Assembly (NCBI GenBank): GCA_037178625.1
Contig: CM074128.1
Span: 1,178,001 to 1,242,000, forward strand
Source: Skeletonema tropicum
Taxonomy: Eukaryota > Bacillariophyta > Thalassiosirophyceae > Thalassiosirales > Thalassiosiraceae
Direction of reading: 5' to 3'
Length of the DNA: 64,000 nucleotides
In this document: one piece after another, positions 31,676-42,763 of the stretch
Numbering within the stretch: the first letter of the stretch is position 1
Layout of the letters: every line of letters starts with the position of its first letter
Position numbers and translations under genes: made by a program
Notes under the pieces: model-generated
What the model saw: the letters and a program-made list of their open reading frames with translations, nothing else
Database searches by the model: none
Told to the model about the DNA's origin: nothing

Positions 31676-34600
31676 TCATACTACGTCTGGTGTGTTATCA
31701 AACTCTGTTTTCTCTGCTGCATTGTTGGTTCCATTTTCGTAAGAGAGAGTATCAGTATCCTCATTCAATGGAAAGACCAAGATCTTTTCTCTACTCCACT
31801 CAAGAGTCGAGATAGTCAATGCTCCAACAATGACATCCCACAAGTATGGCACGAAGAACACCTCTCTGTAAAGTAGATAGATGGGAAGAAACTGTTAGAG
31901 TGAAACTGTGCAAGGCAAGGAGGAACAAATGAAACGAATGCGTCATACTCACGGGTCTGCTTCCTCTTCGTACGTAAAAGTTAAATTGCCTAGGTCAGTC
32001 GCATCACTTGCAACACTGTCAGCTGAGCTCGTACGACCACGATTGTCACCAGAGGAACTAGACTTTAATTCTGCAGAGTAAGATTTCAACGTTTGCATCG
32101 CTTCAGCAGCTGACCTGCCAGTTCCATGTTGTTCTATTACATCGTTCGCTCTTTGAATCAGATCTGTAATAGGAGATAAATCGCCTTGCCTCATTGAAGC
32201 ATCTGAGAAGTAATAGAGTGAGAATGGTGTATCTTTGGAATATTGTCAACAGTGTAGAAGTATAAATAGAAGTACTTACGTTGACAGATCTTCTGAATGT
32301 CTCTCTGCTCGACGAGAAGTGCATAGACGAGATGTATGTTATCCTCTACACATTTTGGGCGAACAGAATGCTTGATGAGCTGTAGAAATGTCCGACAAGC
32401 CTGTTCACAGCGGTAATCGCGACAAAGTGAATGAATGACGCAAGAATCTAAAGATGAGCAAGACTTGACGACTTTGACTTACCTCCCCGTGCATTCCAAG
32501 CGTGGATGATAAATCTCCTTCCTCCTCGGGTATTCCTCCGTTTTCAGCGAGCAAAACGAGATACCTCTTAAAGCAAGAGACAGTCACAAATGTAATCCTT
32601 GTGGCTACATACTTGTGCAGCTGAACTATATGAGGTGACAAATTCAGAAGCACCGCAATGCAATTGCTCAATAGGAATTCGTCATGTAGCATGTTCAAAT
32701 TGAAGGTGATAACTCGAAGCAAGACCACGAGAATCATGGACCCAAGTGAGATAGACTTGATTTGACGTTCTTTGTACCACTTTACTTCAGGAATCGACAC
32801 ACGTCTAAATGAATCTCTCCCGAAGGACGGATCCTGCGAAAAAATCAAAAGTAAAATTAGAATCACATATAATTGAGACTGTGATCGATACGGTTTGTCA
32901 GTCTGAGACAGCTGCTGGAACGGTGTTTTTTGCACACTAGGTCCCTTCTTTTGGTAGAGGTTGTTGTGTTTCATCACTGACGAGAAGTAGAGGCTGCGTA
33001 GCAAAGGAATGATAACAAGGTCAAGATCTGATTTAGCAGCAACCGACTCGGCAAATATTGGCGAAGAAAGAAGCATCGTGTAAAGCGTTAGTGCTCCTAG
33101 TTCCGTGTGTGAGATACGTCCAAATGCTTTGAACAACGATTCAAAATTGATTGACAGTGATGTGGCTTGAGAATCGCCAACATTTGATGACATTGGTTGT
33201 AAAGAACCATCTGATTGTCTCGAGGCATCATCTTTCCCCCATCGAGTGTCGTTTAATGACGCCAGTTCTACCCTGAATGGATTTCGTAGGGCACTCCGGC
33301 CATTGACACTATGAGCTCTGTAATTGTTTGATACTAGCAAAATCAAAGCAGTACTTAGATCTGCGATGGGAGAATCAGTCAGCAATAGAATGTTATTTGT
33401 CTTGTTCCACGAACTCTTCTCGCAATTGGTCTGAATTTGTTGAAACAGTGTGTGATCATCTTTTGAAACATCCTCTGGGAGAATAGCATGCTCTTTACGC
33501 CCAAGTACAGCGAACGCTAGCCGCACCAAGCGTATGGGAAGCAATAAGACTGTCGATGATAACAGTAAAATGCTTCGGATGGGTTGGAGCACAATTGATC
33601 TTTTCTTAAATGAAGAGACATCTGTTGTATTATGACCCTTCGAAGACAGTGCCACAGAATCGTCTGTACCCAGTGCAACAGTTGTCAAATTGTTTGTTAT
33701 TGCCGCATCATCAGATATTTTTCGCAAAGGTGAAGTAGAAACGGATGCGTCATTTTGTTCATTTTGGGGTGCTGCCGCCATGACAATACACGAATCTTCG
33801 TACATCCCATCATTGGATAGCACCAAATCTGTCATTTGTTGAGCAACAGCTTTCGTTAGCTCAACATAATGTGACGCAATAGATCTTCTAGGTGGAGCAG
33901 GTCGTTCTACGAGAAAATTCAGCCACGCAGATAACAGTGCCATCGGTTCATTGACACCTACATTGTCGTGTTGTTGTTGTTGTTGCGCTCGATAATTCTG
34001 CCGCTGCCAACTCGAATACTCCATAAACTTGTCAAGGAAAAAGTTACCATGTGGTATGTCACTCTCCGCAGCTTCTGCACTCGATACCATCGGCTGATAG
34101 AGTTGTGTTGACAGGAGTACCAACAATAGAGAGAGGGTTTGTACAATGACATCGTATATTTCTGGAATACTGATAATCTCTGATGTATTGGTTGCCGCTG
34201 CCCCGACTGTCGACAAGAACAGCATAATGGAAGATATGATTTGCACTGCTGCGTCATTTTCCTGGTCCCCACTGCCAGAGGATTGACGACTTCGATATGT
34301 GAATGATTCTTTCAATAGATAGTTTGTATCATTACCAGCGGTGGGTTGTCCTTCCTGTTTGGTAGTAGAGGCATCTCTCTGCCCTTGTGCTCTCGCTCCA
34401 TCGCACGCCTGAACGATTGTTTCATGAGACAACAGCCGCAACAGATTCAGTGCTCCACAAGTCGCACGTGCCTTGCCAATAATGGTTATCCGATGTTTAC
34501 TACTACTCTCTCCATTTTCATTGCTGTTATTGCTGTAATGTTCCAAATCAGATTGAAGATCACGCAGCATTCTAGATATATGCAATGTCAACGCCGCTAG

Positions 34601-34846
34601 ATTCGAAGATGTTGCGCTATATTTCGCACACTGAGCACAGGCTGTCCCTACGACGTCATCATCATGTGTGCTTACTGTAGCGCTATGAAGATGAACTAAG
34701 CGATCATAATGAAGAAGGAGTTGCTGCCATCGAGAATCATTGTAGGGGATGTGCGCAGGGCCAGTTGTCTGGTATAAACATTTGGAAAGATCGTCTGAGG
34801 AAGTTAGAGAGTACGCTCCTTCCGAATCGCCCCACATCATAGACAT
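31676..34846 (-). CDS. DYM: Dymeclin (Golgi-associated)
   Basis: Four exons on the minus strand: 32483-34846, 32280-32400, 31953-32202 and 31676-31865; all introns (77-87 bp) are GT-AG and phases are consistent, giving 974 residues. Dymeclin landmarks appear in order: ISLGSMILVVLLRVITFN, LLSNCIAVLLNLSPHIVQLH with KYVATRI, DNIHLVYALL and YEEEADPEVFFVPYLWDVI near the C-terminus, matching the family's closing segments. In animals dymeclin is a Golgi peripheral protein needed for vesicle traffic. Here the N-terminal and middle regions carry long Ser/Gln/Asn-rich inserts, so the protein is about 300 residues longer than the human one. The ATG at 34846 has an in-frame stop upstream; no N-terminal myristoylation-type MG is present unless an upstream exon exists. 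Confidence 0.85.
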
Positions 34847-35372
34847 ACGCTGGCTGATCTACCGCTTTTTGTCGGAAATAATAATGAATTTTAATAGCTC
34901 GCCAGCAAGCAGATGATTGAACTTCCGCTTCAGTTGGCACCTGCTCACGATCGAGAGGCTGGCGGCTGATCTATCGCTTGGTCGGGAATTTTAATTCTAA
35001 TAGATTTGCCAGCAAGTAGCAGAAGATATCTTAGTTCCGTTGGCAATGAGCATGAACCTGAACCGTGCACCGGCATGAACTTATTAGTGTAAATGAAAAA
35101 CTAAGATTTTTGATTTTTTAGTTTGCATAATCCCAGTTAGTCGTCTTATGCGCGTGAGTGTTGAGTGAAGATTTTCATTTGCACTGCCCTAACATCATTG
35201 CCATTATTTGCCTGTCTCTACTTATCATCTTGCCTCTTATCTTGCCTCTTATTGCCTTGCATTTTACATTGCAACTGTATTCATTGAACTATAGCAGCCA
35301 GCGACAGCCCTGACGACCTGCACCTACTTCAGCGGCCCTATAGTGTCAGCCAACAACTCATCAGTAACAAAA
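34847..35372. promoter_or_regulatory. Divergent promoter region, dymeclin / AP-3 sigma, with a diverged direct repeat
   Basis: 526 bp between two divergent starts. The first half contains two diverged copies of a unit of about 105 bp: about 34850-34945 and 34960-35055. Shared landmarks, in order, are GGCTGATCTAYCGCTT, GTCGG, GAATTTTAAT, GCCAGCAAG and GTTGGCA. A second half near 35215-35260 has repeats of TTATCTTGCCTC. Both flanking genes serve Golgi/endosomal traffic, so shared regulation is plausible but unproven. Confidence 0.6.
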
Positions 35373-35909
35373 ATGATCAAGGGAATAATTATCGTAAACA
35401 ACAGCGGCAAGCCTCGACTAGTAAAATTCTACCAAAACGTATTTGGCGAAGAGAGACAACAATCGGTCATCCGTCGTGTCTTCCAACAAGTATCCACGCG
35501 GTCTGACTCCTTCTGCAACTATCTCGAGGGGTCGATTCCAGAATGGGGAGATAATATCAAACTCATCTATCGACATTACGCCACGCTGTACTTTGTGTTT
35601 GCCGTGGATGCACAAGAGTCAGATTTGGGTATTTTGGATCTTATTCAGGTGTTTGTGGAAGCGTTAGATAAGCAATTTGAAAATGTGTGCGAGTTGGACC
35701 TGATCTTTCACTCGGATAGAGTCCATTATGTGTTGGATGAGATTGTCATGGGTGGGATGGTGTTGGAAACGAATATTAATAGTATTTTACAGGCAGTTAA
35801 TGATCAGGAGAGGATGCACAAAGAATCTATCAAAACTGCTGCTGCTGGAAAGAGTGATTCGGTGGACGCCATATCAACCAAGTTGGGAGCATCAAGAAGT
35901 GCCTGGTAA
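35373..35909 (+). CDS. AP-3 adaptor complex sigma subunit
   Basis: A 178-residue single-exon protein starting MIKGIIIVNNSGKPRL, the clathrin-adaptor small-chain signature. VFGEERQQSVIRRVFQQV, LIYRHYATLYFVFAVD and SDLGILDLIQVFVEALDKQF follow in order; the IYRHYATLYF(V/I)F phrase and the DSAESELGILDLIQ-like segment point to sigma-3 rather than sigma-1/2. The final 30 residues beyond DEIVMGGMVLETN are a polar tail. AP-3 sorts cargo from trans-Golgi or endosomes to lysosome or vacuole-type organelles. No intron is seen in the coding part, and the ATG is the first matching the family N-terminus. Confidence 0.92.
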   Translation: MIKGIIIVNNSGKPRLVKFYQNVFGEERQQSVIRRVFQQVSTRSDSFCNYLEGSIPEWGDNIKLIYRHYATLYFVFAVDAQESDLGILDLIQVFVEALDKQFENVCELDLIFHSDRVHYVLDEIVMGGMVLETNINSILQAVNDQERMHKESIKTAAAGKSDSVDAISTKLGASRSAW

Positions 35910-35970
35910 ACAAATGTATGACTGGTGAACAAAATCATTATACGTTATCGTAGATAATATGTCTCGCGTA

Positions 35971-37020
35971 TTAATCTTGATCATCCAAATCACCCAACAA
36001 CCTGAGAATGTAAAGAAATATATTGATGATATCGCTGTAAATCGACATTGCACCCAAGATGTAATCCTTCTCGTTCATTTGATACTTTGCACTCTTTCCG
36101 GAGACAATTAGTCGCGTATGGTGTGCCAAATATAGATTGAACAAGCTAGCACCGAGAATTGAGTATATAGCCTCATTGTATGGAAGAAATCCCTGGGGTA
36201 AAATGCCAAATAGCTCAAGGACACGAACCAAACCGTACACTAGGAATGCCATACCAAGACCTGTCAGAGCCCTTCCCCATTGGGACAAGTCATACTTTGG
36301 ATTCTTTTGCAACATGGTGTATGCAGTCACCGAGAAAGTGCACATGCCAGTCCAAACCATTGCTTTCAATACAGCACTATAGTTGTAAACGCTTGATATG
36401 AACCCAACTGCTATTGATTCTCCAGCAGTAAACGCCAAAAGAATCGGCCACCTCATTGGTGACGACTGTCTAGTTTGTTCAGATGATAGGGCAATCCACC
36501 ACGCTACTGTTGAAATAAGCAGACCCAAAAGCGGCACCTTTCGTCCTACTTGTGAATAGATCATCCAATCTCGTATTTGTGGATTGAGGTGAAATAAATG
36601 GATGGTACCCGCAGTAAAGAGTAGTTGTCCGGTCAATATTCCATACACTCTGGCGATGAATCGATTGCGATCCTCTCGTTGTAGAAATGCTTCTGCAAAT
36701 TGTTCTTTTAGTTGTGTATTTGAATCATCGTATCGGTTGTACGGAGACGGTTCTCGATAACTTTGACCAGTAGATGCAGACGATAGGCCAGTTCCAGGTC
36801 TTTGACTGAGCTTGGAGCCTGCATTCCAAGCAGACGCTGATTCAGAAGCACCTCCGCGTATCCGTAATAAGTTAGATGTGTCTGAGAAGCCATGCAATCT
36901 CGGTCGAAAAGATACGACGGGATGAATAGTAGACGCTTCAGCAGCGCTTGCACAAAGCAAAGATGTAAGGAGCAGGCATTTCATAGTCATGATTGTAGCT
37001 AGCTTACCGGCAAAAGGCAT
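35971..37020 (-). CDS. Bax inhibitor-1/TMBIM family seven-TM protein
   Basis: A single-exon protein of 349 residues from the first ATG (37020), or 338 from MTMKCLLLTS, which gives a better signal peptide (cleavage around AAEA). After a Ser-rich linker containing LRIRGG, seven hydrophobic segments run from FIARVYGILTGQLLF (about 125) to YSDIINIFLYIL near residue 330; the closing motif SDIINIFLYILRLLG, with its acidic pair, is characteristic of the family's calcium-leak pore (Lifeguard/GRINA branch). Such proteins sit in ER or Golgi membranes and modulate calcium and cell-death responses. The N-terminal signal and the RIRGG stretch are unusual for the family and could direct it to another compartment. 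Confidence 0.88.
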   Translation of the reverse strand: MPFAGKLATIMTMKCLLLTSLLCASAAEASTIHPVVSFRPRLHGFSDTSNLLRIRGGASESASAWNAGSKLSQRPGTGLSSASTGQSYREPSPYNRYDDSNTQLKEQFAEAFLQREDRNRFIARVYGILTGQLLFTAGTIHLFHLNPQIRDWMIYSQVGRKVPLLGLLISTVAWWIALSSEQTRQSSPMRWPILLAFTAGESIAVGFISSVYNYSAVLKAMVWTGMCTFSVTAYTMLQKNPKYDLSQWGRALTGLGMAFLVYGLVRVLELFGILPQGFLPYNEAIYSILGASLFNLYLAHHTRLIVSGKSAKYQMNEKDYILGAMSIYSDIINIFLYILRLLGDLDDQD

Positions 37021-37350
37021 GGTGAACGACTCTACTACAAATTAGAAGTACATAACAGCAACAGCTGTCAACCGAAAATATCTTGGTCGATGTCGATGAG
37101 AGGTCCACCTTGGTTGATGGACAAGATAAAAGATACGCGAGTCGTGGGTCATGAGAGGTATGAGAAGTGACAGCATCGTAACAGCCTGTAACAGCGGGAG
37201 TGACGGTGATGGTTCCCGCAAAAAAAGGACAATCCTCTTCCCTTCCTCTTCCGCTTCCCGCTTCCACTGATGTCAAAAGCGAAAAGCGTCTCACTCCTAC
37301 TTCCTACTACGCACTCTTCTGCCTATACGTCCTTCATTCATCAACTACGC
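37021..37350. promoter_or_regulatory. Divergent promoter region, TMBIM / plastid-type protein
   Basis: 330 bp between two divergent starts. A possible upstream ATG for the plus-strand gene at 37270 is in frame but would put 27 residues ahead of the signal peptide. CTTCCCTTCCTCTTCCGCTT (near 37237) is a pyrimidine tract close to the plus-strand start. Confidence 0.4.
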
Positions 37351-38478
37351 ATGATGGGCAGAGCTATCCTGATTTCCGCTGCAGTCGTCGCTTTCATCTG
37401 TGCCCCACTTGCGGCGGGTGCCTTCCTCCAAGTTGGTCCATCACAACATGCACTACTTCCACGACATCGGCCATCGACGCCTTCCCTATTTGCCGTCATG
37501 GACGAATCAGAGCTCAAAGCAGCACTATCCGAATATCTCAAGAAGAGAGAGGAAGCAAACGCCGATGGTGCTGCCAAAGAAGAAGTTGGAAAGGTGATTG
37601 GGGGGACTCGGGGTAACGCTGTCCTTGAATTCGTTTCTGGTGCGCCAAATAAAGAACGGATACAAGAGGATGTTCCTGATGTGTTTGACTATGACGAATT
37701 ATCAAAGTATGGATTCTCACGCTTAGCGACACCAATAATGAAGAATGGTGGAAGGAGAGCCATGTATAAACTCATGGGTTTGCCAGAACCAGCCCCACCA
37801 AAGAAGGTAACAAAAAAGAAGAGTGCACCTAAATTGATAATTGATAAGACTGGAGAGACGGATAAAGCGAGATATACGGGTTTGAAAATGTCTACGTTAA
37901 TGGATGATGATGCCATGGGTCAAGCATTGCAAGAAGCAGCAGAGAAAGTGAAGAGGGGGGAGAGCCTGAGAAAACGATTGGTGGAAGAAGATTACGTTTT
38001 GCCCTATGCTGACAATACAAATAAAGGTCCGAGACAAACACCACTTTGGACTCCAGAGAAGCTAGATGAGGCAGGAAGAAAGGCAGGGGAAGCCCAAGCA
38101 TGGGCACGGAAAGCAAGAATGGGTGAGCTAAAGAAAGATCCATTTGAGATTTTAGAGGTGGAGGGCGAGCTGAGACTATACAGCATCATCACTGCTATGA
38201 CTGTCGCTTTTGCATTTGGCAATTCCAGTAAGCAGGCGTTGGCTATGATTGGTGCCAGCGGCTTTGATCCACTGCTGGAAGTACTTCAGATTCCTGCCTT
38301 GACACTGCTAGCTGCTGGGTTTGGGTCTGGATTGGCAAACGCTCTATTTTTTGCTCCAGAAAAGAAACGTTCTGGATTCGTTTGGGGGGTGAAGGGGTTG
38401 TTGGGAGGACCACTTGCATTAAGGCAGCTGCGTGAGCTCGATGAGCTAAAGACTATTGGAGAGATCGAAGGACAGTAA
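37351..38478 (+). CDS. Probable plastid-targeted membrane protein, unknown function
   Basis: From the ATG at 37351 the protein has 375 residues. It begins MMGRAILISAAVVAFICAPL and reaches AAGAF|LQVG, a signal peptide plus A-F junction typical of bipartite plastid targeting in diatoms; a Ser/Arg/Pro-rich transit-like stretch follows. The middle is hydrophilic with a DVFDYDELSKYGFSRLATPIM segment and a Lys-rich linker (PPKKVTKKKSAPK). Two hydrophobic segments lie near the C-terminus (LYSIITAMTVAFAFG and IPALTLLAAGFGSGLANALFF), then a Gly-rich FVWGVKGLLGGPLALRQL. No family recognised. The predicted topology would fit a thylakoid or envelope protein. Confidence 0.75.
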   Translation: MMGRAILISAAVVAFICAPLAAGAFLQVGPSQHALLPRHRPSTPSLFAVMDESELKAALSEYLKKREEANADGAAKEEVGKVIGGTRGNAVLEFVSGAPNKERIQEDVPDVFDYDELSKYGFSRLATPIMKNGGRRAMYKLMGLPEPAPPKKVTKKKSAPKLIIDKTGETDKARYTGLKMSTLMDDDAMGQALQEAAEKVKRGESLRKRLVEEDYVLPYADNTNKGPRQTPLWTPEKLDEAGRKAGEAQAWARKARMGELKKDPFEILEVEGELRLYSIITAMTVAFAFGNSSKQALAMIGASGFDPLLEVLQIPALTLLAAGFGSGLANALFFAPEKKRSGFVWGVKGLLGGPLALRQLRELDELKTIGEIEGQ

Positions 38479-39021
38479 GCAAACACTTTATGGCGGACAC
38501 TTCCTTCTTGACAAATAATACTAATATGGATAGCTATGAATAGAAAGCACATCGGCAACTACATTCATTCGGACATTGCATGTTCTTCTATCACGAGCTC
38601 TGGCGGTGGCATTGAACACTTTCAAAGTACAAGACTCCAGCTCCAGACAGGTCTATCTAACTTTTGCGATCCCTTGTGCACAATTTAATTTGTCCCTGTC
38701 ACCTGTCACACGCACACTTCTCACACCAATTTCGCCACTAGTTAAAAAAAAATTTCCTACCATCCCCCTTTTCGGGGGTCACATAGATAATCTTACTAGA
38801 TATTACGTGTTTAGGTTTTATCCCCCCTAAGTGCCCCCTTTTTCTCACAGCTAACCGATCCGATTCCACCATGAACATGCCACCCGCTAGCTCAATACGA
38901 CGTCCCATACAACATCCAATCCATGACATCGATCGAAATTGATACCCAAAACAGGTGCCGGATGCCATGCTCTATTAATGCCTAAATTTTCAGCGCTTCG
39001 TATAATCTCGATGTCAACCAA
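38479..39021. other. Convergent intergenic region
   Basis: 543 bp between convergent genes. It contains an A-run at 38743-38752 followed by CATCCCCCTTTTCGGGGG-type C/G-rich sequence, and nothing gene-like. Confidence 0.4.
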
Positions 39022-40353
39022 TTATTCGTTATTTTGTTTGTACTTTCCTCGTGGCCTCTTCGTATCTCTAGTTTTTGCCATGATATCTTCATTGTTCTGA
39101 CTCGCTCTCTTCTTCCCAACGGCTTCTGCATGTTTATCTGCGTCTTTGCAGGTTTCAAGTAACGAGCATGCAATCTTTGCACCAAATTTATGTCTCAGAT
39201 GCCTCATTATAGTGTTCCATTGTTCATCGATCAAATTAGCCTCAGTGTAGAGAGCAGCACTCTCTGTCTCATCTAACACACCACATACTGCGACACCTGC
39301 CGCATTTGCAGCATCAATGAACTCATTCTCGTGGTGTTTTGCAAGGAAGTCTGCCAATCTCGTTGCGCCTACTTTTGCATCCTCCTTGTGAAGACAACGT
39401 ACCACATCCTTGAGGTACGGATTCTTTCGGTGGAAACTCATGAATGCCTCCTCCGACTTGTGCGAACGAATGGTAACTGCGGTTGTAGTAGTATTCTGTT
39501 GCAGTTGGAAATAATCAATTACATTCTTTTCTTCCGTGTGTTGCTGTTGCTTTGCCACCATTTCCCCCAAGATACGCTTGAAATAATCGTTGCTTGCGTT
39601 GTCCGACAAATCAAGATCTGCCAACCCATATTTTTCTAGAAGTGGAAACTTTGTGTTGCCCACCGAAGGCCGTTCTGTTGCATGTGGATTGGCAGCTTCG
39701 CTGTCAGCGCATTTGTTGCTGTTGAAATTGTCGCCGACATTATCATTGTTGTCTTTTTCGCAGGTGTCGTCACAGACCCAGTCATCTTCCTCGGGGTAGT
39801 TTTGTTCCTCATACCAAACACGCAATTCTGCATTTACTCTCCGACCGATCACTTCCATCCCTGGGCAACGAGGCGGATACAGCTTTCCGTCATTCGCCTG
39901 TTTTAATACACTGGGGTAACATTTTTCCCACTTATCTGTTTTTCGTCCTAGACGAATGTACCACCGCGTACTTGATTTCAATGGTGCGGCGGAGACGACC
40001 TCTGCATCAATCGTGTGTTCCTCAAAAAATGCTTTCCATTTATCAGCGCCTGCACAGATGACTTTATCAGCTGCATTTACTTTCACCAACTTACATTGTT
40101 CTAATACCCATATCCAGAGGTCATCGTCTATTCCAGCGAATTTTTGTAATGATAATTTGTTCAATTGTAAAATATTTCCCAACTTGTCGGCGTCCATGAT
40201 TTGACGTACTTCCGGTGGAGGGTTGTCCTCATCACGATCCCAGATGCGGTACCAATGGGAAATCATTGAGTACTTGCATATATACAATAGCATACCCGCT
40301 AATAATAATTCGGGTTTTTCTCGTGGACAATCTTTGACGTTGATTGTCTCCAT
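39022..40353 (-). CDS. Unrecognised 443-residue protein
   Basis: A long, uninterrupted frame beginning METINVKDCPREKPELLLAGMLLYICKYS. I do not recognise a family. Visible parts: a helical N-terminal third rich in Trp (HWYRIWDRDEDNPPPEVRQ, DDLWIWVLEQCKL); a Trp/Arg/Lys segment STRWYIRLGRKTDKWEKCYP and RVNAELRVWYEEQ; an acidic Asn/Asp linker (about 190-225); a polar Gln/Thr stretch; and a helical C-terminal third ending in a basic tail (KKRASQ, KRPRGKYK), possibly a nuclear signal. The length, single exon and ATG context suggest a real gene. It could be a lineage-specific nuclear protein or domesticated from a mobile element; neither is shown. Confidence 0.6.
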   Translation of the reverse strand: METINVKDCPREKPELLLAGMLLYICKYSMISHWYRIWDRDEDNPPPEVRQIMDADKLGNILQLNKLSLQKFAGIDDDLWIWVLEQCKLVKVNAADKVICAGADKWKAFFEEHTIDAEVVSAAPLKSSTRWYIRLGRKTDKWEKCYPSVLKQANDGKLYPPRCPGMEVIGRRVNAELRVWYEEQNYPEEDDWVCDDTCEKDNNDNVGDNFNSNKCADSEAANPHATERPSVGNTKFPLLEKYGLADLDLSDNASNDYFKRILGEMVAKQQQHTEEKNVIDYFQLQQNTTTTAVTIRSHKSEEAFMSFHRKNPYLKDVVRCLHKEDAKVGATRLADFLAKHHENEFIDAANAAGVAVCGVLDETESAALYTEANLIDEQWNTIMRHLRHKFGAKIACSLLETCKDADKHAEAVGKKRASQNNEDIMAKTRDTKRPRGKYKQNNE

Positions 40354-41200
40354 TGCGCTCGTTGTGTTGAAAAAAGATGGCGAGGTGTGCAGGGTAGTTG
40401 TGTTTATGACCGTACTGTGCTGTCTTGACTGTTCAATGCGTCGTTGCGAAAATTTAACAGTAAGTTGAATATATGGTATAGATTGGATTCGTAAGTTTTC
40501 GCAACGGTCTACCGAATGATGCCGTTGTTATTGGTGGTTATGATGGTAACTTCCTCGATGCTATTGCAGCGCAAATTAAAAAAAAGTCGTGGTGCTGCTT
40601 GTTATTTTTGTACGTAAGACGGTATGTTATGTGACTGTACATTAGTTTACAAGTAAAAAAATTTAACACGGGATGCGCGATGTGAAATCGGTGTGATTCT
40701 ACATCCTTTTCTGTCACGCGTGTGATGTGCCGTTGGAGTTTGCGGGATTTCCATAAGCCCCGTCAGACCAATCCCCGCGTCAAGCAAAAAAATTCTACGT
40801 ACGTAGGACGATTCCTACAGTAGCTACTCCAACCCAATTCGGGCGGGAACATGCTTTTATCCATGTCGCAACAGACAATGCTCACAAAATACTAACTGTA
40901 CGCTGGCTATTTTGGCAGCGCTGATAGAGAGAGCATGATCGACAGCAATAAGTAAACCAAGACTCTTTCTGACCCAAAATTTCATGTAGAATTCGGTTAT
41001 CCCCTTGGCAGAGGTCATAATTCAACGTGGGAGTCAGTATTTGACCCCACATTTCACACTAACAAATTAACTAGGGCCACATTTGAGGTACCTTTTCCTG
41101 GCCGAATTTTCGACCACCCAGTTCAACATAGGATCTTCATACAGCTGTTTTCACGGATTTTCGGATAGCCGTTCAAGTTTCGAATTCCTACGTATGTTAG
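40354..41200. other. Intergenic region with small palindromes
   Basis: About 850 bp. An inverted repeat CGTTGCGAAAA...TTTTCGCAACG lies at about 40441-40507 close to the start of the minus-strand gene. TACGTACGTAGGA with CGATTCCTAC at 40796-40820 is one of several palindromic copies of a CCTACGTA-type motif in this window's spacers. No gene supported. Confidence 0.45.
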
Positions 41201-41205
41201 GTACA

Positions 41206-42429
41206 AATGACGTAGTGAGTCTTATAAAAACCCATTGGGCCGATTTCTCCCAACTCACCCCTCAACAAGAGCCACTCCGCGCAAAAAGATGCCAACCATG
41301 GCCAAATTCCGGAGCGTACTACGCACAACAAGTTGGATATTTGCTCAACCAAAAGGATAAATTAACCTCTCTGAAATACCAGAAGACAAGAGGAAAGAGC
41401 GACATAAGGTGAAGAAAGAGCTGATATCGGAGCTGATGGACACCGAGTGGGGGAAAAAGGAAGGAGAAATAAGGTTATGGAAGATGACACATGCTGAGCT
41501 AGCAAAAATGGCGCAAGCGTCTAGTATCGATATCAAAATAACACCTACCACCAAAATGATATATGGATGGGAGGGCAAGGGTAAGGGACTTCTGCAGATT
41601 GCGTATGAACGTGGCTGGATCGATATAGCAACCTTCAGAAAGGGCAGCTACCAAGTGATGAAGTATGATGATGAGGGTAACTTGGTTCCTGAGCTTTCCC
41701 TCCGGCATTTGCTTGCAAACTGCACGGATTTTTTGTCTGAACAAAGCCAACTCGAATATGTTTGTGAATCTTTGGGAGTAAGAGCCTTGATTACAACAAA
41801 GTACCATGCTGATACGCTGGTGAGGGTGTCGAATACTCTTGGGGATTCTCCAAAGCTCTCTACCGAAGACATCCATTAGCTCAAAAAAAACGACTGCTGA
41901 TTTCCTTGCATTGGTCGACAAGTGTATTTCAAGAGAGGTTCTCACTGTGGATCTCATTCGTAAGTTCAGTGCCAGGGCAAGAGGTTACATGGAGACATAT
42001 AAGATGTTGGAGATTGAGGCAAAGAATACCAAGGAGACAGAAGGTAATTCAAGTGAGGATGCACCCATTCCGCACAAGAGAATTGAAACGCTGAAGAAGG
42101 TTTTGAAATGTCATCGTGCTGCTATTGACTTTGACAAATCTTTCATTATGAAAACTGTCTACGCAAAAGACTTTGATTTCAAGAATGATTTGCTCAAGAA
42201 GGAAGAGAAGCTCAACTTTAGTCTCAGAGTAAAACGAGAGAATACGAAGGTGGAAGCGACGGCAAAGAGAAATAAACATAGGACAATGTTCATTTATGTC
42301 TCTTGGTGGAATATGGCATACGAGGCATTATTTACCATGGTCCGGTTGTTGTTCGCAATTGATAAAGACGGAACTTTTACGGGTAGAGTAGCTCCCCAGT
42401 TAAGGGGCTTTCAGTACGTTTGTACGTAG
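41206..42429 (+). pseudogene. Broken transposase-like gene (DDE-type family of diatom elements, tentative)
   Basis: Three consecutive open segments in different frames read as one protein: 41206-41370 (MLGTNDVVSLIKTHWADFSQL), about 41370-41879 (EIPEDKRKERHKVKKELISEL to ALITTKYHADTL), and about 41880-42429 (TTADFLALVDKCISREVL to RRARGYMETYK-like FSARARGYMETYK and KCHRAAIDFDKSFI). The breaks are near 41370-41400 and at a run of A near 41881. The order GKGLLQIAYERGWID, LEYVCESLGVRALITTKYHAD, then a helical FSARARGYMETY / HRAAIDFDKSFI tail resembles C-terminal halves of transposase-like proteins multiplied in diatom genomes, from memory of the family and not from a search. The expected Glu-Trp-Gly region after the KYH motif is missing. 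It could instead be a real gene with introns, though no clean splice pair was found. Confidence 0.45.
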
Positions 42430-42763
42430 GAATAAAAATTCTGCGATTATCCGCCAAGATTGCTAACAGCTGTATGCATAGATGCAACTAGGCTTCATCA
42501 AACTGCCTTCTCCACCTCAACATAGCCGAGCTAGGAAGAATATCACTTTCAGTAATTATTTTGATCATTTTGTTAGTAGTTCGCTAATTTAGACGGATTT
42601 TTTTGTTAGCGCGCAAAGCACGCAAAATCGTTTTGCTTGACACGGGGCCGATCGGACGGGGCTTATGACCATGATGTTTGGTTCGTGCCAGTGTATCTCG
42701 ATACTCCTAGTTATTAGTACATCGACACTGCTAGTGAAAGAGCTGCTGGACGCCGATAGAATT
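42430..42763. other. Intergenic region
   Basis: 334 bp. TTTTGTTAGTAGTTCGCTAA near 42570 resembles TTTTGTTAGCAGTTC at 4737, hinting at scattered copies of one repeat. No gene seen. Confidence 0.35.
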
